Below, piece after piece: positions 54,256 to 63,839 of a stretch of 64,000 nt of DNA (position 1 is its first letter; every line of letters starts with the position of its first letter). Source of the DNA: Xanthomonas sp. Leaf148 (lineage in GTDB: Bacteria; Pseudomonadota; Gammaproteobacteria; Xanthomonadales; Xanthomonadaceae). The position numbers and the translations under genes are program-made. Under the pieces are notes generated by a model. That model saw nothing but the letters and a program-made list of their open reading frames with translations, did not search any database and was not told the origin of the DNA. The stretch lies in assembly GCF_001423585.1 (NCBI RefSeq), contig NZ_LMOP01000010.1, forward strand, positions 196,893 through 260,892, given 5' to 3'.

Positions 54256-56127
54256 ATGGCGATCCGTCAGTTACCCGAGATCCTGATCAACCAGATCGCT
54301 GCCGGCGAAGTCGTCGAGCGGCCCGCATCGGTGGTCAAGGAGTTGGTCGAAAACGCCCTCGATGCCGGCGCTACCCGCGTGGATATCGATCTGGAAGAGG
54401 GCGGCGTGCGCCTGATCCGTATCCGCGATAACGGCGGCGGCATTCCGTCCGATGAACTGCCGTTGGCGGTGTCGCGGCATGCCACCAGCAAGATCGCCTC
54501 GCTGGACGATCTGGAAACCGTCGCCACGCTCGGCTTCCGCGGCGAAGCCTTGCCTTCGATCGCCTCGGTCAGCCGCTTTACGCTGATTTCGCGTCGTCAC
54601 GATGCCGAACACGGCTCGGCGTTGCAGATCGAAGGCGGGCGGCTTGGCGAAGTAACGCCGCACGCGCATGCGCCCGGCACCACGGTGGAAGTGCGCGAGT
54701 TGTTCTTCAACGTGCCGGCGCGTCGCAAGTTTCTGCGTGCCGAACGCACAGAACTTGGGCACATCGAAGAGTGGCTGCGCTCGTTGGCGTTGGCGCGCCC
54801 GGATGTGGAATTGCGCGTCTCGCACAACGGCAAACCGTCGCGCCGCTACAAGCCGGGCGATCTGTACTCGGATGCGCGGCTGGGCGAAACCTTGGGCGAG
54901 GATTTCGCACGGCAGGCTTTGCGGGTCGATCACAGCGGTGCCGGTCTGCGCCTGCATGGCTGGGTTGCGCAACCGCATTACTCGCGGGCCAGTACCGACC
55001 AGCAATATCTCTACGTCAACGGCCGTTCGGTACGCGATCGCAGCGTGGCGCACGCGGTCAAGATGGCCTACGGCGATGTGTTATTCCATGGCCGCCAACC
55101 GGCGTATGTGCTGTTTCTGGAGCTGGACCCGGCGCGCGTGGATGTCAACGTACACCCGGCCAAGCACGAGGTGCGTTTCCGCGAAGCGCGGCTGATTCAC
55201 GACTTCGTCTATCGCACCTTGCAGGATGCGCTGGCGCAGACACGCGCCGGCGCGACGCCCAACAGCATCGGTAGCGACGGTGCGGGTTATGCGGCGACTG
55301 TTGGGATGGGCAACCTCGCTGGCGACGGTGCCACACCGTATGCCGGCGCATCCGGCAATGGGGGTGGCTCAGGCAGCTACGCCAACTGGACGCCCTCGCA
55401 GACGCCGTTAGGTCTGCGCGTGGACGAAGCGCGTGCGGCCTATAGCGCGTTGTATGCGCCGCCATCTGGCAGCGCGCAGCAGTCCGCCAGCCTGCCGCAG
55501 TTCTCCGGAACCGGTCTGCCAGTCACGGCCGAAGACAGCGGCGTGCCGCCATTGGGCTATGCGGTGGCGCAGTTGCACGGCATCTACATCCTGGCCGAAA
55601 ACGCCGAAGGCCTGATCGTGGTGGACATGCACGCCGCGCACGAACGCATCGGCTACGAGCGGCTCAAGAACGCGCACGACAGCATCGGCCTGCATGCGCA
55701 GCCGTTGCTGGTGCCGATGACGCTGGCAGTGGGCGAGCGCGAGGCCGATACCGCCGAGCGCGAGGCCGAGACGCTGGCTACCCTGGGCTTCGAGATCACC
55801 CGCGCCGGCCCGCAATCGCTGCACGTCCGCAGCATTCCCGCCTTGCTGGCCAATGCCGAGCCGGAGGCGTTGCTGCGCGATGTGCTGGGCGACCTGCGCG
55901 AGCACGGTCAGAGCCGCCGCATCGCCAGTGCACGCGACGAGCTGCTGTCGACCATGGCCTGCCACGGCGCGGTGCGCGCAAATCGACGTCTCACCGTGCC
56001 TGAAATGAACGCGCTGCTGCGCGATATGGAAGCCACCGAGCGCTCGGGTCAATGCAACCATGGCCGACCCACCTGGGCTCGGTTTACGCTGAGCGATATT
56101 GATCGTTGGTTTCTCAGGGGGCGTTGA
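54256..56127 (+). CDS. mutL: DNA mismatch repair protein MutL
   Basis: A 623-residue GHKL ATPase. It shows [21 protein letters not shown], motif I ENALDAGA, motif II DNGGGI and motif [20 protein letters not shown] Gly-rich linker leads to the C-terminal domain. That domain contains [12 protein letters not shown], fitting the D(Q/M)HA-x2-E-x4-E endonuclease motif, plus [12 protein letters not shown] and CNHGRPTW, so it is the nicking type used by MutH-less bacteria. The ATG at 54256 is the family start. Its stop shares a base with the next gene. Confidence 0.97.
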   Translation: MAIRQLPEILINQIAAGEVVERPASVVKELVENALDAGATRVDIDLEEGGVRLIRIRDNGGGIPSDELPLAVSRHATSKIASLDDLETVATLGFRGEALPSIASVSRFTLISRRHDAEHGSALQIEGGRLGEVTPHAHAPGTTVEVRELFFNVPARRKFLRAERTELGHIEEWLRSLALARPDVELRVSHNGKPSRRYKPGDLYSDARLGETLGEDFARQALRVDHSGAGLRLHGWVAQPHYSRASTDQQYLYVNGRSVRDRSVAHAVKMAYGDVLFHGRQPAYVLFLELDPARVDVNVHPAKHEVRFREARLIHDFVYRTLQDALAQTRAGATPNSIGSDGAGYAATVGMGNLAGDGATPYAGASGNGGGSGSYANWTPSQTPLGLRVDEARAAYSALYAPPSGSAQQSASLPQFSGTGLPVTAEDSGVPPLGYAVAQLHGIYILAENAEGLIVVDMHAAHERIGYERLKNAHDSIGLHAQPLLVPMTLAVGEREADTAEREAETLATLGFEITRAGPQSLHVRSIPALLANAEPEALLRDVLGDLREHGQSRRIASARDELLSTMACHGAVRANRRLTVPEMNALLRDMEATERSGQCNHGRPTWARFTLSDIDRWFLRGR

Positions 56128-57062
56128 TGGCAGTGCATACGGGGAAGGGCTGGCTGCTCGGCATGCTGGTGGCAGCGACGCTGGTCGGATGTGGGCGCGA
56201 TGCGCCGCCGCCTGCCGCGCCGGTAGCGTTGGACAAGACGTTCCTGGCCGACAACGCCGCCTGGCGCGAAAGCCGGATCAACGAACTGCGTGCGCCCGAT
56301 GGCTGGACCAGTCTGGTCGGGCTGCATTGGCTGTCGCTGAAAGCGCATTACATCGGCAGTAGCGCCGACAGCGGCATCCGGCTCGCGGTCGGGCCGCCGA
56401 AGATGGGCATGGTGTCCAGCGAGGGCGGGGCAGTCTGGTTCGTGCCCGAACGTGGCGCTGCGCTCAGCGTGGATGGCAAGCCGCTGACCGGCAAGATCCG
56501 CTTCCAGTCCGATCGCGATCCGCAGCCCACGTTCATCCATTTCGACGATGGCAAGGGTGTGCTCAGCCTGATCCATCGTGGCGACCGCTACGCATTGCGG
56601 GTCAAGCACGCCGATGCGCCATCGCGCAGCAAATTCGCCGGGCTGGAGTACTGGCCGGTAGATCCTTCCTGGCGCATCACCGCACGCTACGTACCCAACG
56701 ATGTCGGCAAGACCATCCCGATCGTGGACATCGTCGGCATCATTAGCGATCAGCCCAACGCCGGCGCCATCGTCTTCGAGCGCGATGGCAAGACCTATCG
56801 CCTGGAAACGATCGGCGAACCTGGGCGGCCGGTGTTCGTGGTGTTCGCGGACCGCACCAGTGGGCACGGCAGCTATCCGGCCGGGCGCTTCCTGGACGTG
56901 GAAGTGCCGGATGCGTCCGGTCATGTGGTGGTGGACTTCAATCGCGCCTACAACCCGCCGTGCGCGTTCACTCCCTTCGCAACCTGCCCGTTGCCGCCGC
57001 CGGAAAACCGGATCGATCTGGCGGTCTCGGCCGGCGAGAAAACCTACAAGGTGCCGCACTGA
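56127..57062 (+). CDS. DUF1684-family lipoprotein
   Basis: A 311-residue protein with a lipobox (LVAATLVGC) and a beta-rich DUF1684 domain. Features are WRESRINELRAPDGWTSLVG, LHWLSLKAHYIGSS, YWPVDPSWRITARYVP, DGKTYRLETIGE and VDFNRAYNPPCAFTPFATCP (the conserved Tyr-Asn-Pro-Pro-Cys end block). No enzymatic role is established that I know of. It is coupled to mutL by a TGATG overlap and followed closely by a TraB/GumN gene. Confidence 0.85.
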   Translation: MAVHTGKGWLLGMLVAATLVGCGRDAPPPAAPVALDKTFLADNAAWRESRINELRAPDGWTSLVGLHWLSLKAHYIGSSADSGIRLAVGPPKMGMVSSEGGAVWFVPERGAALSVDGKPLTGKIRFQSDRDPQPTFIHFDDGKGVLSLIHRGDRYALRVKHADAPSRSKFAGLEYWPVDPSWRITARYVPNDVGKTIPIVDIVGIISDQPNAGAIVFERDGKTYRLETIGEPGRPVFVVFADRTSGHGSYPAGRFLDVEVPDASGHVVVDFNRAYNPPCAFTPFATCPLPPPENRIDLAVSAGEKTYKVPH

Positions 57063-57077
57063 CGTGATGAGGTGGAT

Positions 57078-58058
57078 ATGGTGAACGTTGATGCGATGAC
57101 GGTGCGCCTGCGTGCGCGCGTTGCTGCCTGGTGCAGTGGCGCGCTGATCGGCCTGGCGCTGTGGAGCGGGGCGGCCGCACCGGCCTGGGCGCGCGGTGCC
57201 AACGACGCACCTGCCAGCCCGCCGGTGCCGCTGTTGTGGAAAGTCGACGGCAAGGGCGGCACGCTCTATCTGCTGGGCTCGTTCCACGTGCTCAAGCCCA
57301 GCGATTATCCGCTGTCGCCGGATGTGATGCAGGCATTCGCCAAGGCCGACCGTCTGCTGTTCGAGCTGCCGCCGTCGGATGCGCAATCGCCGCAGCTGGC
57401 CAGCCGCATGCTGCAGGTGGCACGACGCACCGATGGGCGCACCCTGCAGGACGTGCTGGACGCAAAGACCTGGCAGGCGCTCAGTGCCTACGCGCGCAAG
57501 TACGGCATGTCGATCGACGCCCTGCAGTCGCTCAAACCCTGGTTTGTCGCACTGTCGATCAGCCTGGCCGAGATGAGCCGGCAAGGCATGGACCCGAACG
57601 CGGGTCTGGACCATTACCTGATGGATCAGGCGCAGGCCAACGGCAAGCCCGCCGACGGCCTGGAGCGCGCCGAAGAACAGATCGCCCTGCTGGATGGCAT
57701 GTCGCCCACCGAGCAGCATCAGCTGCTGGAAGAAGCGCTGGACGAAGCCGATACCACCGATCAGCTGCGTCGGCTGCATGCGGCGTGGCGCAGTGGCGAC
57801 GTGCACACGCTATCCACGCAAATGGCCGAAGACATGCGTCGCCAGTACCCGGCGCTGTATCAGGACATCAACGTCGAACGCAATGCGCGTTGGGTGCCGC
57901 GGCTGGAAAAACAGCTGGGCAAGGGCAGTGGAACCACCTTGGTCGTGGTGGGCGCCCTGCATCTTTTGGGAAACGACGGTGTGGTGGAGCGCCTGCGTGC
58001 GCGCGGCTACCACGTAGAGCGGATCTGCTCGGCCTGCGCGGAGCAGGCCGGCCGCTGA
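57078..58058 (+). CDS. TraB/GumN-family protein
   Basis: A 326-residue exported protein. It has a signal peptide (GALIGLALWSGAAAPAWA) and then the TraB/GumN fold: LYLLGSFHVLKPSDYPLSPD with the G-x2-x-H-type motif, ADRLLFELPP, SLKPWFVALSISLAEM, LMDQAQANGK and VVVGALHLLGNDGVVERLRARGY near the C-terminus. Related metal-binding Tiki-type proteases share these His/Glu positions, so a protease role is plausible. GumN itself lies in the xanthan cluster; this copy is outside it. The ATG at 57078 has GAGGTGG upstream. Confidence 0.87.
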   Translation: MVNVDAMTVRLRARVAAWCSGALIGLALWSGAAAPAWARGANDAPASPPVPLLWKVDGKGGTLYLLGSFHVLKPSDYPLSPDVMQAFAKADRLLFELPPSDAQSPQLASRMLQVARRTDGRTLQDVLDAKTWQALSAYARKYGMSIDALQSLKPWFVALSISLAEMSRQGMDPNAGLDHYLMDQAQANGKPADGLERAEEQIALLDGMSPTEQHQLLEEALDEADTTDQLRRLHAAWRSGDVHTLSTQMAEDMRRQYPALYQDINVERNARWVPRLEKQLGKGSGTTLVVVGALHLLGNDGVVERLRARGYHVERICSACAEQAGR

Positions 58059-58100
58059 CTGCTCGCGCCTCCAGCCCATCAGGCTGGCAGGCGCGAGCAG
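58059..58100. terminator. Strong hairpin between convergent genes
   Basis: CTGCTCGCGCCT-CCAGCC (58059-58076) pairs with GGCTGG-AGGCGCGAGCAG (58082-58100), an 18-bp stem with one bulged C and a 5-nt loop. It starts right at the TraB/GumN stop codon and ends 5 bp before the phaR stop. It can end transcripts from both sides, although T-runs are weak. Confidence 0.7.
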
Positions 58101-58105
58101 TGCTG

Positions 58106-58681
58106 TCATCCGCGGTTGCGGGCCTTGCCGGTGGTACCGGTATGGCTGTTGGACGCACCGTGCGTGCCGGTGCCCATCGGGCCGCTGCCCATGCTGCCGG
58201 CGCCAGGCGGGGTCGGCGGTGTGCCAGGGCCACCCGGACGACCGAAACCGGCGCCGAAGTTGCGCTGAAATTCCTGCCACAACTCCAGGTTGCGCTCGGT
58301 CAGCTGGTTCATCATCGCCCAGGGGGTCTGCCCGAGCAGGTTGCCCATCTGCTGGCGGAACTGCTGCTGCTGGTCCAGAAACACCTGCATGCTGCGCTCC
58401 AGGTAGTTACCCATGAAGCCCTGCAGCGAATCTCCGTAGAAACGGATGATCTGACTCAGTAACTGGGTGGAGAGCATCGGCTCGCCGTCCTGTTCCCGGT
58501 CGGCAATGATCTGCAACAAGACGGCACGACTTAAATCTTCGCCACTCTTGGCATCGCGGACTTCGAACTCTTCGCCGTCGATGATCAACTGGCGCACATC
58601 TTCGATGGTGATATAGCTGGAAATCTCGGTGTCGTAGAGACGGCGATTGGGATACTTCTTGATGATGCGAAGTCCGGCCAT
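58106..58681 (-). CDS. phaR: Polyhydroxyalkanoate synthesis repressor PhaR
   Basis: A ~191-residue regulator of polyhydroxybutyrate storage. The N-terminal DNA-binding domain is RIIKKYPNRRLYDTEISSYI with LIIDGEEFEVRDAKSGEDL, the family signature. The PHB-accumulation regulatory domain follows (LLQIIADREQDGEPMLSTQL, FLDQQQQFRQQMGNLL). The tail is Gly/Pro/Thr-rich and low in complexity. ATG 58681 is used; an in-frame GTG at 58696 adds five residues. It lies downstream of phaB on the same strand, with inverted repeats between them. Confidence 0.93.
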   Translation of the reverse strand: MAGLRIIKKYPNRRLYDTEISSYITIEDVRQLIIDGEEFEVRDAKSGEDLSRAVLLQIIADREQDGEPMLSTQLLSQIIRFYGDSLQGFMGNYLERSMQVFLDQQQQFRQQMGNLLGQTPWAMMNQLTERNLELWQEFQRNFGAGFGRPGGPGTPPTPPGAGSMGSGPMGTGTHGASNSHTGTTGKARNRG

Positions 58682-58787
58682 GGAACGTTCACTCACACTG
58701 ATAGTGCGCGCAGGATGGCGCAGCGCAGCAGCGGTTGCAACAGTCAGAAGCCCTTATTTGCTTAAGCGGACACATTAAAAATGTTGC

Positions 58788-58836
58788 GCAGCATGGTTTT
58801 TGATCCAAATCCATGCTGCACCGCAAAGTTGCAGCA
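58788..58836. promoter_or_regulatory. Nested TGC-rich inverted repeats upstream of phaR
   Basis: GCAGCATGG (58788-58796) and CCATGCTGC (58811-58819) form a 9-bp perfect inverted repeat with a 14-nt spacer. The right arm overlaps a second one, TGCTGCA (58814-58820) with TGCAGCA (58830-58836). PhaR proteins are known to bind TGC-rich sites, so an autoregulatory operator is plausible. On the minus strand the first repeat is followed at 6 nt by TTTTT, so it may instead terminate phaB. Confidence 0.5.
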
Positions 58837-58840
58837 AACG

Positions 58841-59581
58841 TTACCAGCCCATGTGGTGCCCGCCGTTGATGTCCAGATTGGACCCGGTAATCCAGGCGGC
58901 CTCTTCCGCCACCAGAAACGCTACGGCATAGGCGATCTCTTCCGGGCGTCCCAGCCGGCCGGTCGGGATGTCGGCCACGATCTTGGCGCGGACCTCTTCC
59001 GGTACCGCCATCACCATGTCGGTGGCCACGTAACCGGGCGAGACCGTATTGACCGTGACCCCGAACGCGGCGTTTTCGCGCGCCAGCGAAATGGTGAAGC
59101 CGTGCATGCCGGCCTTGGCGGCTGCGTAGTTGGCCTGGCCGTACTGGCCCTTGAGCCCGTTGATGGAACTGATCTGGATCACCCGGCCCCAGCCGCGCTT
59201 GCGCATGCCTTCGATCACCGGGCGGGTGACGTTGAACACCGAGTTGAGGTTGGTGTTGATGACGTCGTGCCATTGCTCGGCAGTCATGCGGTGGAAGGTG
59301 GTATCGCGGGTGATGCCGGCGTTGTTGACCAGGACCTCGATCGGCCCCAGCGACGCTTCCACCTCCTCGACCAGTGCACGCGCATGCTCGGACGACGCCA
59401 CATCGCCGCGGAACAGGGCAAATGCGTAGCCCTGCGCCTGCATGCGCTGCTGCCAGTCGCGCGCCTTTTCCTCGTTGCGGAAGTTGCTGGCCACCTTATG
59501 GCCCTGGTCGGCAAGGCGCTTGCAGATGGCGGTACCGATACCGCCGGTGCCGCCGGTGACCAATGCGACGCGAGATGTCAT
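58841..59581 (-). CDS. phaB: Acetoacetyl-CoA reductase
   Basis: A 246-residue NADPH-dependent short-chain dehydrogenase making (R)-3-hydroxybutyryl-CoA for PHB. The cofactor motif is VTGGTGGIGTAICKRL, then VNNAGITRD. Catalytic Ser lies in ISSINGLKGQYGQANYAAAKAG, with the Y-x3-K pair, and NTVSPGYVATDMV follows. The PhaB-typical GQYGQANY and C-terminal DINGGHHMGW favour PhaB over FabG. It is followed by phaR, so synthesis enzyme and regulator are clustered; phaC is not in the window. Confidence 0.93.
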   Translation of the reverse strand: MTSRVALVTGGTGGIGTAICKRLADQGHKVASNFRNEEKARDWQQRMQAQGYAFALFRGDVASSEHARALVEEVEASLGPIEVLVNNAGITRDTTFHRMTAEQWHDVINTNLNSVFNVTRPVIEGMRKRGWGRVIQISSINGLKGQYGQANYAAAKAGMHGFTISLARENAAFGVTVNTVSPGYVATDMVMAVPEEVRAKIVADIPTGRLGRPEEIAYAVAFLVAEEAAWITGSNLDINGGHHMGW

Positions 59582-59666
59582 GACGACTCCAATAAGCAGG
59601 TAAGTCCGGGGCGATCAGGGTGCCGGCGCAGGCGCCGCACCCGGATGCCGATGCTGGGTCGCAATT

Positions 59667-60566
59667 CTAGTCACGCCGGGGCTGCGATGCGCGCCCATCG
59701 CTGCCCAGGGCGCAGGTGCGCGGTAGCAGGTCGGGCGAAAAATGCTGCACGGCGTGCTGCAGCAGCGTGTCGATATCCGCACGCGGCGGCAGGGCGGACG
59801 CCACCTGGCCGAGGGCCTGCCAGGCGGCACGCAGCGCCGGCAACGGATTGGCGTCGTCCAGTGCGGGCGCACCATGCGATTTGGACAACTTGCGGCCATC
59901 GGCATCCAGGATCAGCGGCAGATGCAGATAGCGCGGCTGCGGCAGGTTCAGGGCGCGCTGCAGCAGGAGTTGGCGCGGGGTGGAGTCGAGCAGGTCGGCG
60001 CCGCGCACGACATCGGTGATGCCTTGCAGTGCATCGTCCACCACCACCGCCAACTGGTATGCCCAATAGCCATCGGCACGGCGCAACACCACATCGCCAA
60101 CGTCGGCGTACACGTCCTGCTGCACATGGCCTTGCAAGGCATCGTCGAAGCCGAGCGGCGCTTGTGGCGGCACCCGCAGGCGCACCGCGCGCCGGTCGCC
60201 CAGCGGCGCGACGCAGGCGTGGTGGATGCCCCCCATCTCGGCCAGATCGGCACGGCTGCAGCTGCATTCGAACGCCAGTCCGGCCTCAAGCAGTGCGGCG
60301 ATTGCGCCGGTGTACTGCGCATCGCGGTCGGATTGACGGATCACTGGCAGGTCCGAGATCAGCCCGAACGCGGCCAGGCTGCGCAGCTGGCGTTCGGACG
60401 CGCCTGCTTCAGCGCGTGGCGGGTCGATGTCCTCGATACGCACGCACCACTGCCCATCGGCATGGCGAGCGAGCAACCAGCTGCCGAACGCCGCCAGCAG
60501 GGAGCCGAAGTGCAGGGGGCCGGTCGGGGAGGGCGCGAAGCGGCCGCGGTAGAGGGGCAATGGCAT
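59667..60566 (-). CDS. gluQ: Glutamyl-Q tRNA(Asp) synthetase
   Basis: A 299-residue truncated GluRS paralogue that attaches glutamate to queuosine-34 of tRNA-Asp. It has the Rossmann motif GRFAPSPTGPLHFGSLLAAF (HIGH-like HFGS) and RIEDIDPPRA. A zinc-type Cys cluster ECSCSR..C and the KMSKS-like KLSKSHG are present. The anticodon-binding domain of full GluRS is missing, as expected. Together with queG in this window it serves queuosine-related tRNA modification. Confidence 0.95.
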   Translation of the reverse strand: MPLPLYRGRFAPSPTGPLHFGSLLAAFGSWLLARHADGQWCVRIEDIDPPRAEAGASERQLRSLAAFGLISDLPVIRQSDRDAQYTGAIAALLEAGLAFECSCSRADLAEMGGIHHACVAPLGDRRAVRLRVPPQAPLGFDDALQGHVQQDVYADVGDVVLRRADGYWAYQLAVVVDDALQGITDVVRGADLLDSTPRQLLLQRALNLPQPRYLHLPLILDADGRKLSKSHGAPALDDANPLPALRAAWQALGQVASALPPRADIDTLLQHAVQHFSPDLLPRTCALGSDGRASQPRRD

Positions 60567-60663
60567 GGGCAGCTGAATCGTCGGTCAGGTGCTTGCTTGA
60601 TTTCAAGTCGCGACGGCCGCAAATCCGCAACAGTTCACCCTGCATCAGTGGAGCAAGCGCGTC

Positions 60664-61542
60664 ATGTTCAACCGCATTTTCCTGTTCCTGCTGACCAATC
60701 TGGCGGTGTTGTTCCTCGCCAGCATTGTGATGTCGGTCTTGGGCGTCAATTCCGCGCAGATGAGCGGCTTGCTGGTGATGGGCGCCATCTTCGGTTTCGG
60801 CGGTGCGTTCATTTCCCTGCTGCTGTCCAAATTCATGGCCAAGCGCAGCACCGGTGCGCAGGTCATCACCGAGCCGCGCACCCCGACCGAGCGGTGGTTG
60901 CTGGAGACGGTACGGCGTCAGGCGCAGGCCGCCGGCATCGGCATGCCGGAAGTGGCGGTCTACGAGGGCCCGGAAATCAATGCCTTCGCAACCGGCGCCA
61001 ATCGCAACAATGCCCTGGTCGCGGTCTCCACCGGCCTGCTGCAGAACATGAGCCAGGACGAGGCCGAAGCGGTGCTAGGTCATGAAATCGCCCACGTTGC
61101 CAACGGCGACATGGTGACCATGGCGCTGTTGCAAGGCGTGTTGAATACCTTCGTGATCGTGTTGGCGCGCGTGGTCGGCGGCATCATCGACAGCACCTTG
61201 TCAGGCAATCGCGAGGGCGGCCGCGGCTTTGCCTACTACATCATCGTGTTCGCGCTGGAGATGGTGTTGGGCATGTTCGCGACCATGATTGCAATGTGGT
61301 TCTCGCGTCGGCGCGAGTTTCGCGCCGATGCCGGTGGCGCGCAGCTGGCCGGGCGCAGCAAGATGATCGCCGCGCTGGAGCGGCTGTCGCTCAACCACGG
61401 CCAGAGCACCTTGCCCTCGCAGGTGCAGGCGTTCGGTATCTCCGGTGGTGTGGGCAATGGCTTGCGTCGCCTGTTCCTGAGCCACCCGCCGCTGACCGAG
61501 CGCCTTGCCGCGTTGCGTGCGGCCAATGGCGCTGCACTGTAA
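60664..61542 (+). CDS. htpX: Membrane zinc protease HtpX
   Basis: A 292-residue M48 metalloprotease of the inner membrane that removes damaged membrane proteins. TM1 and TM2 ([42 protein letters not shown]) precede the zinc motif [38 protein letters not shown] (third ligand Glu) and [13 protein letters not shown] follow. All motifs are intact. It is divergent from gluQ and separated from fimX by a strong bidirectional terminator. Confidence 0.96.
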   Translation: MFNRIFLFLLTNLAVLFLASIVMSVLGVNSAQMSGLLVMGAIFGFGGAFISLLLSKFMAKRSTGAQVITEPRTPTERWLLETVRRQAQAAGIGMPEVAVYEGPEINAFATGANRNNALVAVSTGLLQNMSQDEAEAVLGHEIAHVANGDMVTMALLQGVLNTFVIVLARVVGGIIDSTLSGNREGGRGFAYYIIVFALEMVLGMFATMIAMWFSRRREFRADAGGAQLAGRSKMIAALERLSLNHGQSTLPSQVQAFGISGGVGNGLRRLFLSHPPLTERLAALRAANGAAL

Positions 61543-61706
61543 GCGGCACCGGAGATCGCGGCGGCTCCGTGTGATGCACAAGGCGCTGCCGTCATCAGCA
61601 TCGATCGTCGGTGCAACGGCCACATGAGCGCACCGCCGATGCTCAACGAAACAGTGCCCGCTGCATCGCCTGGTCGGAATCCGGTCGACTGCGTATCGGC
61701 TTGAAA

Positions 61707-61745
61707 GACAACAAAAAACCCGCGCATTGCGGGTTTTTTGTTGTC
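61707..61745. terminator. Bidirectional rho-independent terminator
   Basis: GACAACAAAAAACCCGC (61707-61723) and GCGGGTTTTTTGTTGTC (61729-61745) form a perfect 17-bp stem with a 5-nt loop. T-runs lie on both strands. It lies between the convergent htpX and fimX genes and should end both transcripts. Confidence 0.95.
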
Positions 61746-61769
61746 CTGCGTTGCCGGCTTTCGGTTGGA

Positions 61770-63839
61770 TCAGCCGAATTCGTAGTTCATCAGCGGGCCG
61801 GTCGGTGCGACAAAATCGCCCTGCACATAATCCACTCCGGCACTGAAGAAGCTGCTCATCGACTGCGCATCGGCGACGAATTCGGTCACGGTCAGAATGC
61901 CGGCCGGCTGCGCGCGCGAGGTGATTTCGCGGATCTTTTCCTGGCTTTCGCGGGCCGAGGCCACGTCGCCGGTGATGCCGCGGTCCAGCTTGAGGAAGGC
62001 CGGCTGGAAATGCGCGAGCAGCTGGAATGAGTCCAGGCCCGAACCAAACTGCTCCAGCCCGACTTTGCAGCCCATCGCTGACACTGCCGCCAGAAACTGC
62101 TGGGCATTGCGCAGATGCGTAAACACCTTCGATTCCGGCGTCTGCAACCACAAGCGCTCGCCCGGCACGCCGTACACCGCCAACTGCTCGCGGATGGTGT
62201 CGATCATCTGCGGGTCGGAGAACGAGTTCGGCCCGACACGCACCAGTAGATGCGTTTTGTGCCCCGCACGTTGCCGTTCACCGAGCTGACGGATGGCGCG
62301 GGCCACCACCCAGCGGTCGATTTCGGTGACCAGGTCGTGCTCTTCGGCAATGGCCATGAAGGCATTCGGCGACATCATCTCGCCGTTGCGATCCAGGCGC
62401 AGGAACGCCTGATACAGCTCCAGCGGCTCGCCCTGCAGATTGAGCACCGGCTGGTAATGCAGCAGGAAGCCATCGCCAACCAGTGCCTCGCGCAGTTGCT
62501 CGACCCAGCGCTCGATGCGTTCTTCCTCGGCGCGGTCGGAGGCGGCCGGGTCGTAGATGCTCACCGCGTTGCCGCCGAGTTCGGCGGTGGTGCGCACCGC
62601 CTCGGTCCCGCGATTGAGCACCTGGCCGATGCTGGCGATCTTTTCGCCGATCTGCACGCCGCCGATGCTCACCGTGACCGTGGCCGAGCGCGAGCCGACG
62701 CTGAAAACATGCTGTGCGAACGCATCGCGTACCGTTTCCGCCAGCGCGTGGGAGCGTGCGTAGTTGCCGTCCAGCAACAGGGCAAAGCTGTGCTCGCCGA
62801 AGCGCGCCGCCACCACGCTTTCATCGACGATACCGGCCACATGCGCGGCCATCGCGGCGATCAGAGCGTCGGCCGAGTCCAGGCCGATCTCGGGAAGGAT
62901 GCGCGCATAGTGATCCGGCTCGATCAGCAGAAAGCCAGATTGGCCTTCGCTGCGGCCGGCGCGCGCCACCGCCTGTTCCAGCGCCACCATGAAGGTGGGC
63001 CGGTTGAGCAGGCCGGTGACCTGATCGCGCTGGCGTAGATCTTCGACCTCGCGCGCCAGTTCCGGGTCGAATTCCTCGCGGCGGCGGAACACCACCTGGA
63101 TGCATGGCTCGCCTTCGTAGGTGGCGGTGGCAAATTCCATCGTCGCCGGGAAGGTGTCGCCTTCCAGTCGGCGCGCGTCGACCTTGTACTGCGCCGGCGT
63201 CGGCTCGCCCTTGGCCATGGCCTTGAGCAATTGCTTGAAGTCGTCGACGTACTGCGCGGCGATCATGTCCAGCAGCGACACGCCTTCGACATCGTCGAAC
63301 GACTCGAAACCGAACATTTCCAGATACGCCTCATTGGCGCGGATATGCATGCCTTCGTGCACGTAGGCGATGGGGTCGCGCGAAGAGGCGATCAGTGCGT
63401 CGCAGCGGCGCTCGGTTTCGCGCATCTGCGCTTCGATGCGACGCAGACCGCGACGCGCCTGCAGGTCGGCCCATTCCGAACGCACCAGGGAGAGCAGGTG
63501 TTCGGGACGGTGGCGCAGCACGATGGCACGGATGCCGTGCGCAGCGGCCTCGACCAATGCGTTTTCTTCGATGCGCTCGGCCAGCAGGATGATCGGAATG
63601 TCCTTGCCGCTGCCGGCGATCTGCTGCTGCAGAGCGCTCATCGGAATCTGCAGCGCCTGCCCATGCAGGGCCAGATCGATCTGGCCGGCAAGCATGCTGG
63701 CGAGCTCTTCCGGAGATTGCGGGCGCGAAGGCCGCACCGCGATGCCGCCGTTGCGCAGCGCCGTCACGATCGCCTCCGCACGCTCGACACTGTCGTCGAC
63801 GATCATCAGGCGGAGGGTGAGATCTTTACCTCTTTGCAT
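61770..63839 (-). CDS. fimX: FimX-type c-di-GMP effector (REC-PAS-GGDEF-EAL)
   Basis: A 689-residue protein controlling type IV pilus assembly through c-di-GMP. Domains: an N-terminal receiver-like segment (LRLMIVDDSVERAEAIVTAL) and PAS (about 130-265: DPIAYVHEGMHIRANEAYLEMFG). A GGDEF fold (about 290-430) has catalytic loop ARFGEHSFALLL, degenerate. The EAL domain (about 445-689) has QAF where EAL is expected (LELYQAFLRLD), so it is probably a binding domain. The ATG at 63839 gives the length I recall for Xanthomonas FimX. PilZ and PilB partners are not in this window. Confidence 0.93.
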   Translation of the reverse strand: MQRGKDLTLRLMIVDDSVERAEAIVTALRNGGIAVRPSRPQSPEELASMLAGQIDLALHGQALQIPMSALQQQIAGSGKDIPIILLAERIEENALVEAAAHGIRAIVLRHRPEHLLSLVRSEWADLQARRGLRRIEAQMRETERRCDALIASSRDPIAYVHEGMHIRANEAYLEMFGFESFDDVEGVSLLDMIAAQYVDDFKQLLKAMAKGEPTPAQYKVDARRLEGDTFPATMEFATATYEGEPCIQVVFRRREEFDPELAREVEDLRQRDQVTGLLNRPTFMVALEQAVARAGRSEGQSGFLLIEPDHYARILPEIGLDSADALIAAMAAHVAGIVDESVVAARFGEHSFALLLDGNYARSHALAETVRDAFAQHVFSVGSRSATVTVSIGGVQIGEKIASIGQVLNRGTEAVRTTAELGGNAVSIYDPAASDRAEEERIERWVEQLREALVGDGFLLHYQPVLNLQGEPLELYQAFLRLDRNGEMMSPNAFMAIAEEHDLVTEIDRWVVARAIRQLGERQRAGHKTHLLVRVGPNSFSDPQMIDTIREQLAVYGVPGERLWLQTPESKVFTHLRNAQQFLAAVSAMGCKVGLEQFGSGLDSFQLLAHFQPAFLKLDRGITGDVASARESQEKIREITSRAQPAGILTVTEFVADAQSMSSFFSAGVDYVQGDFVAPTGPLMNYEFG

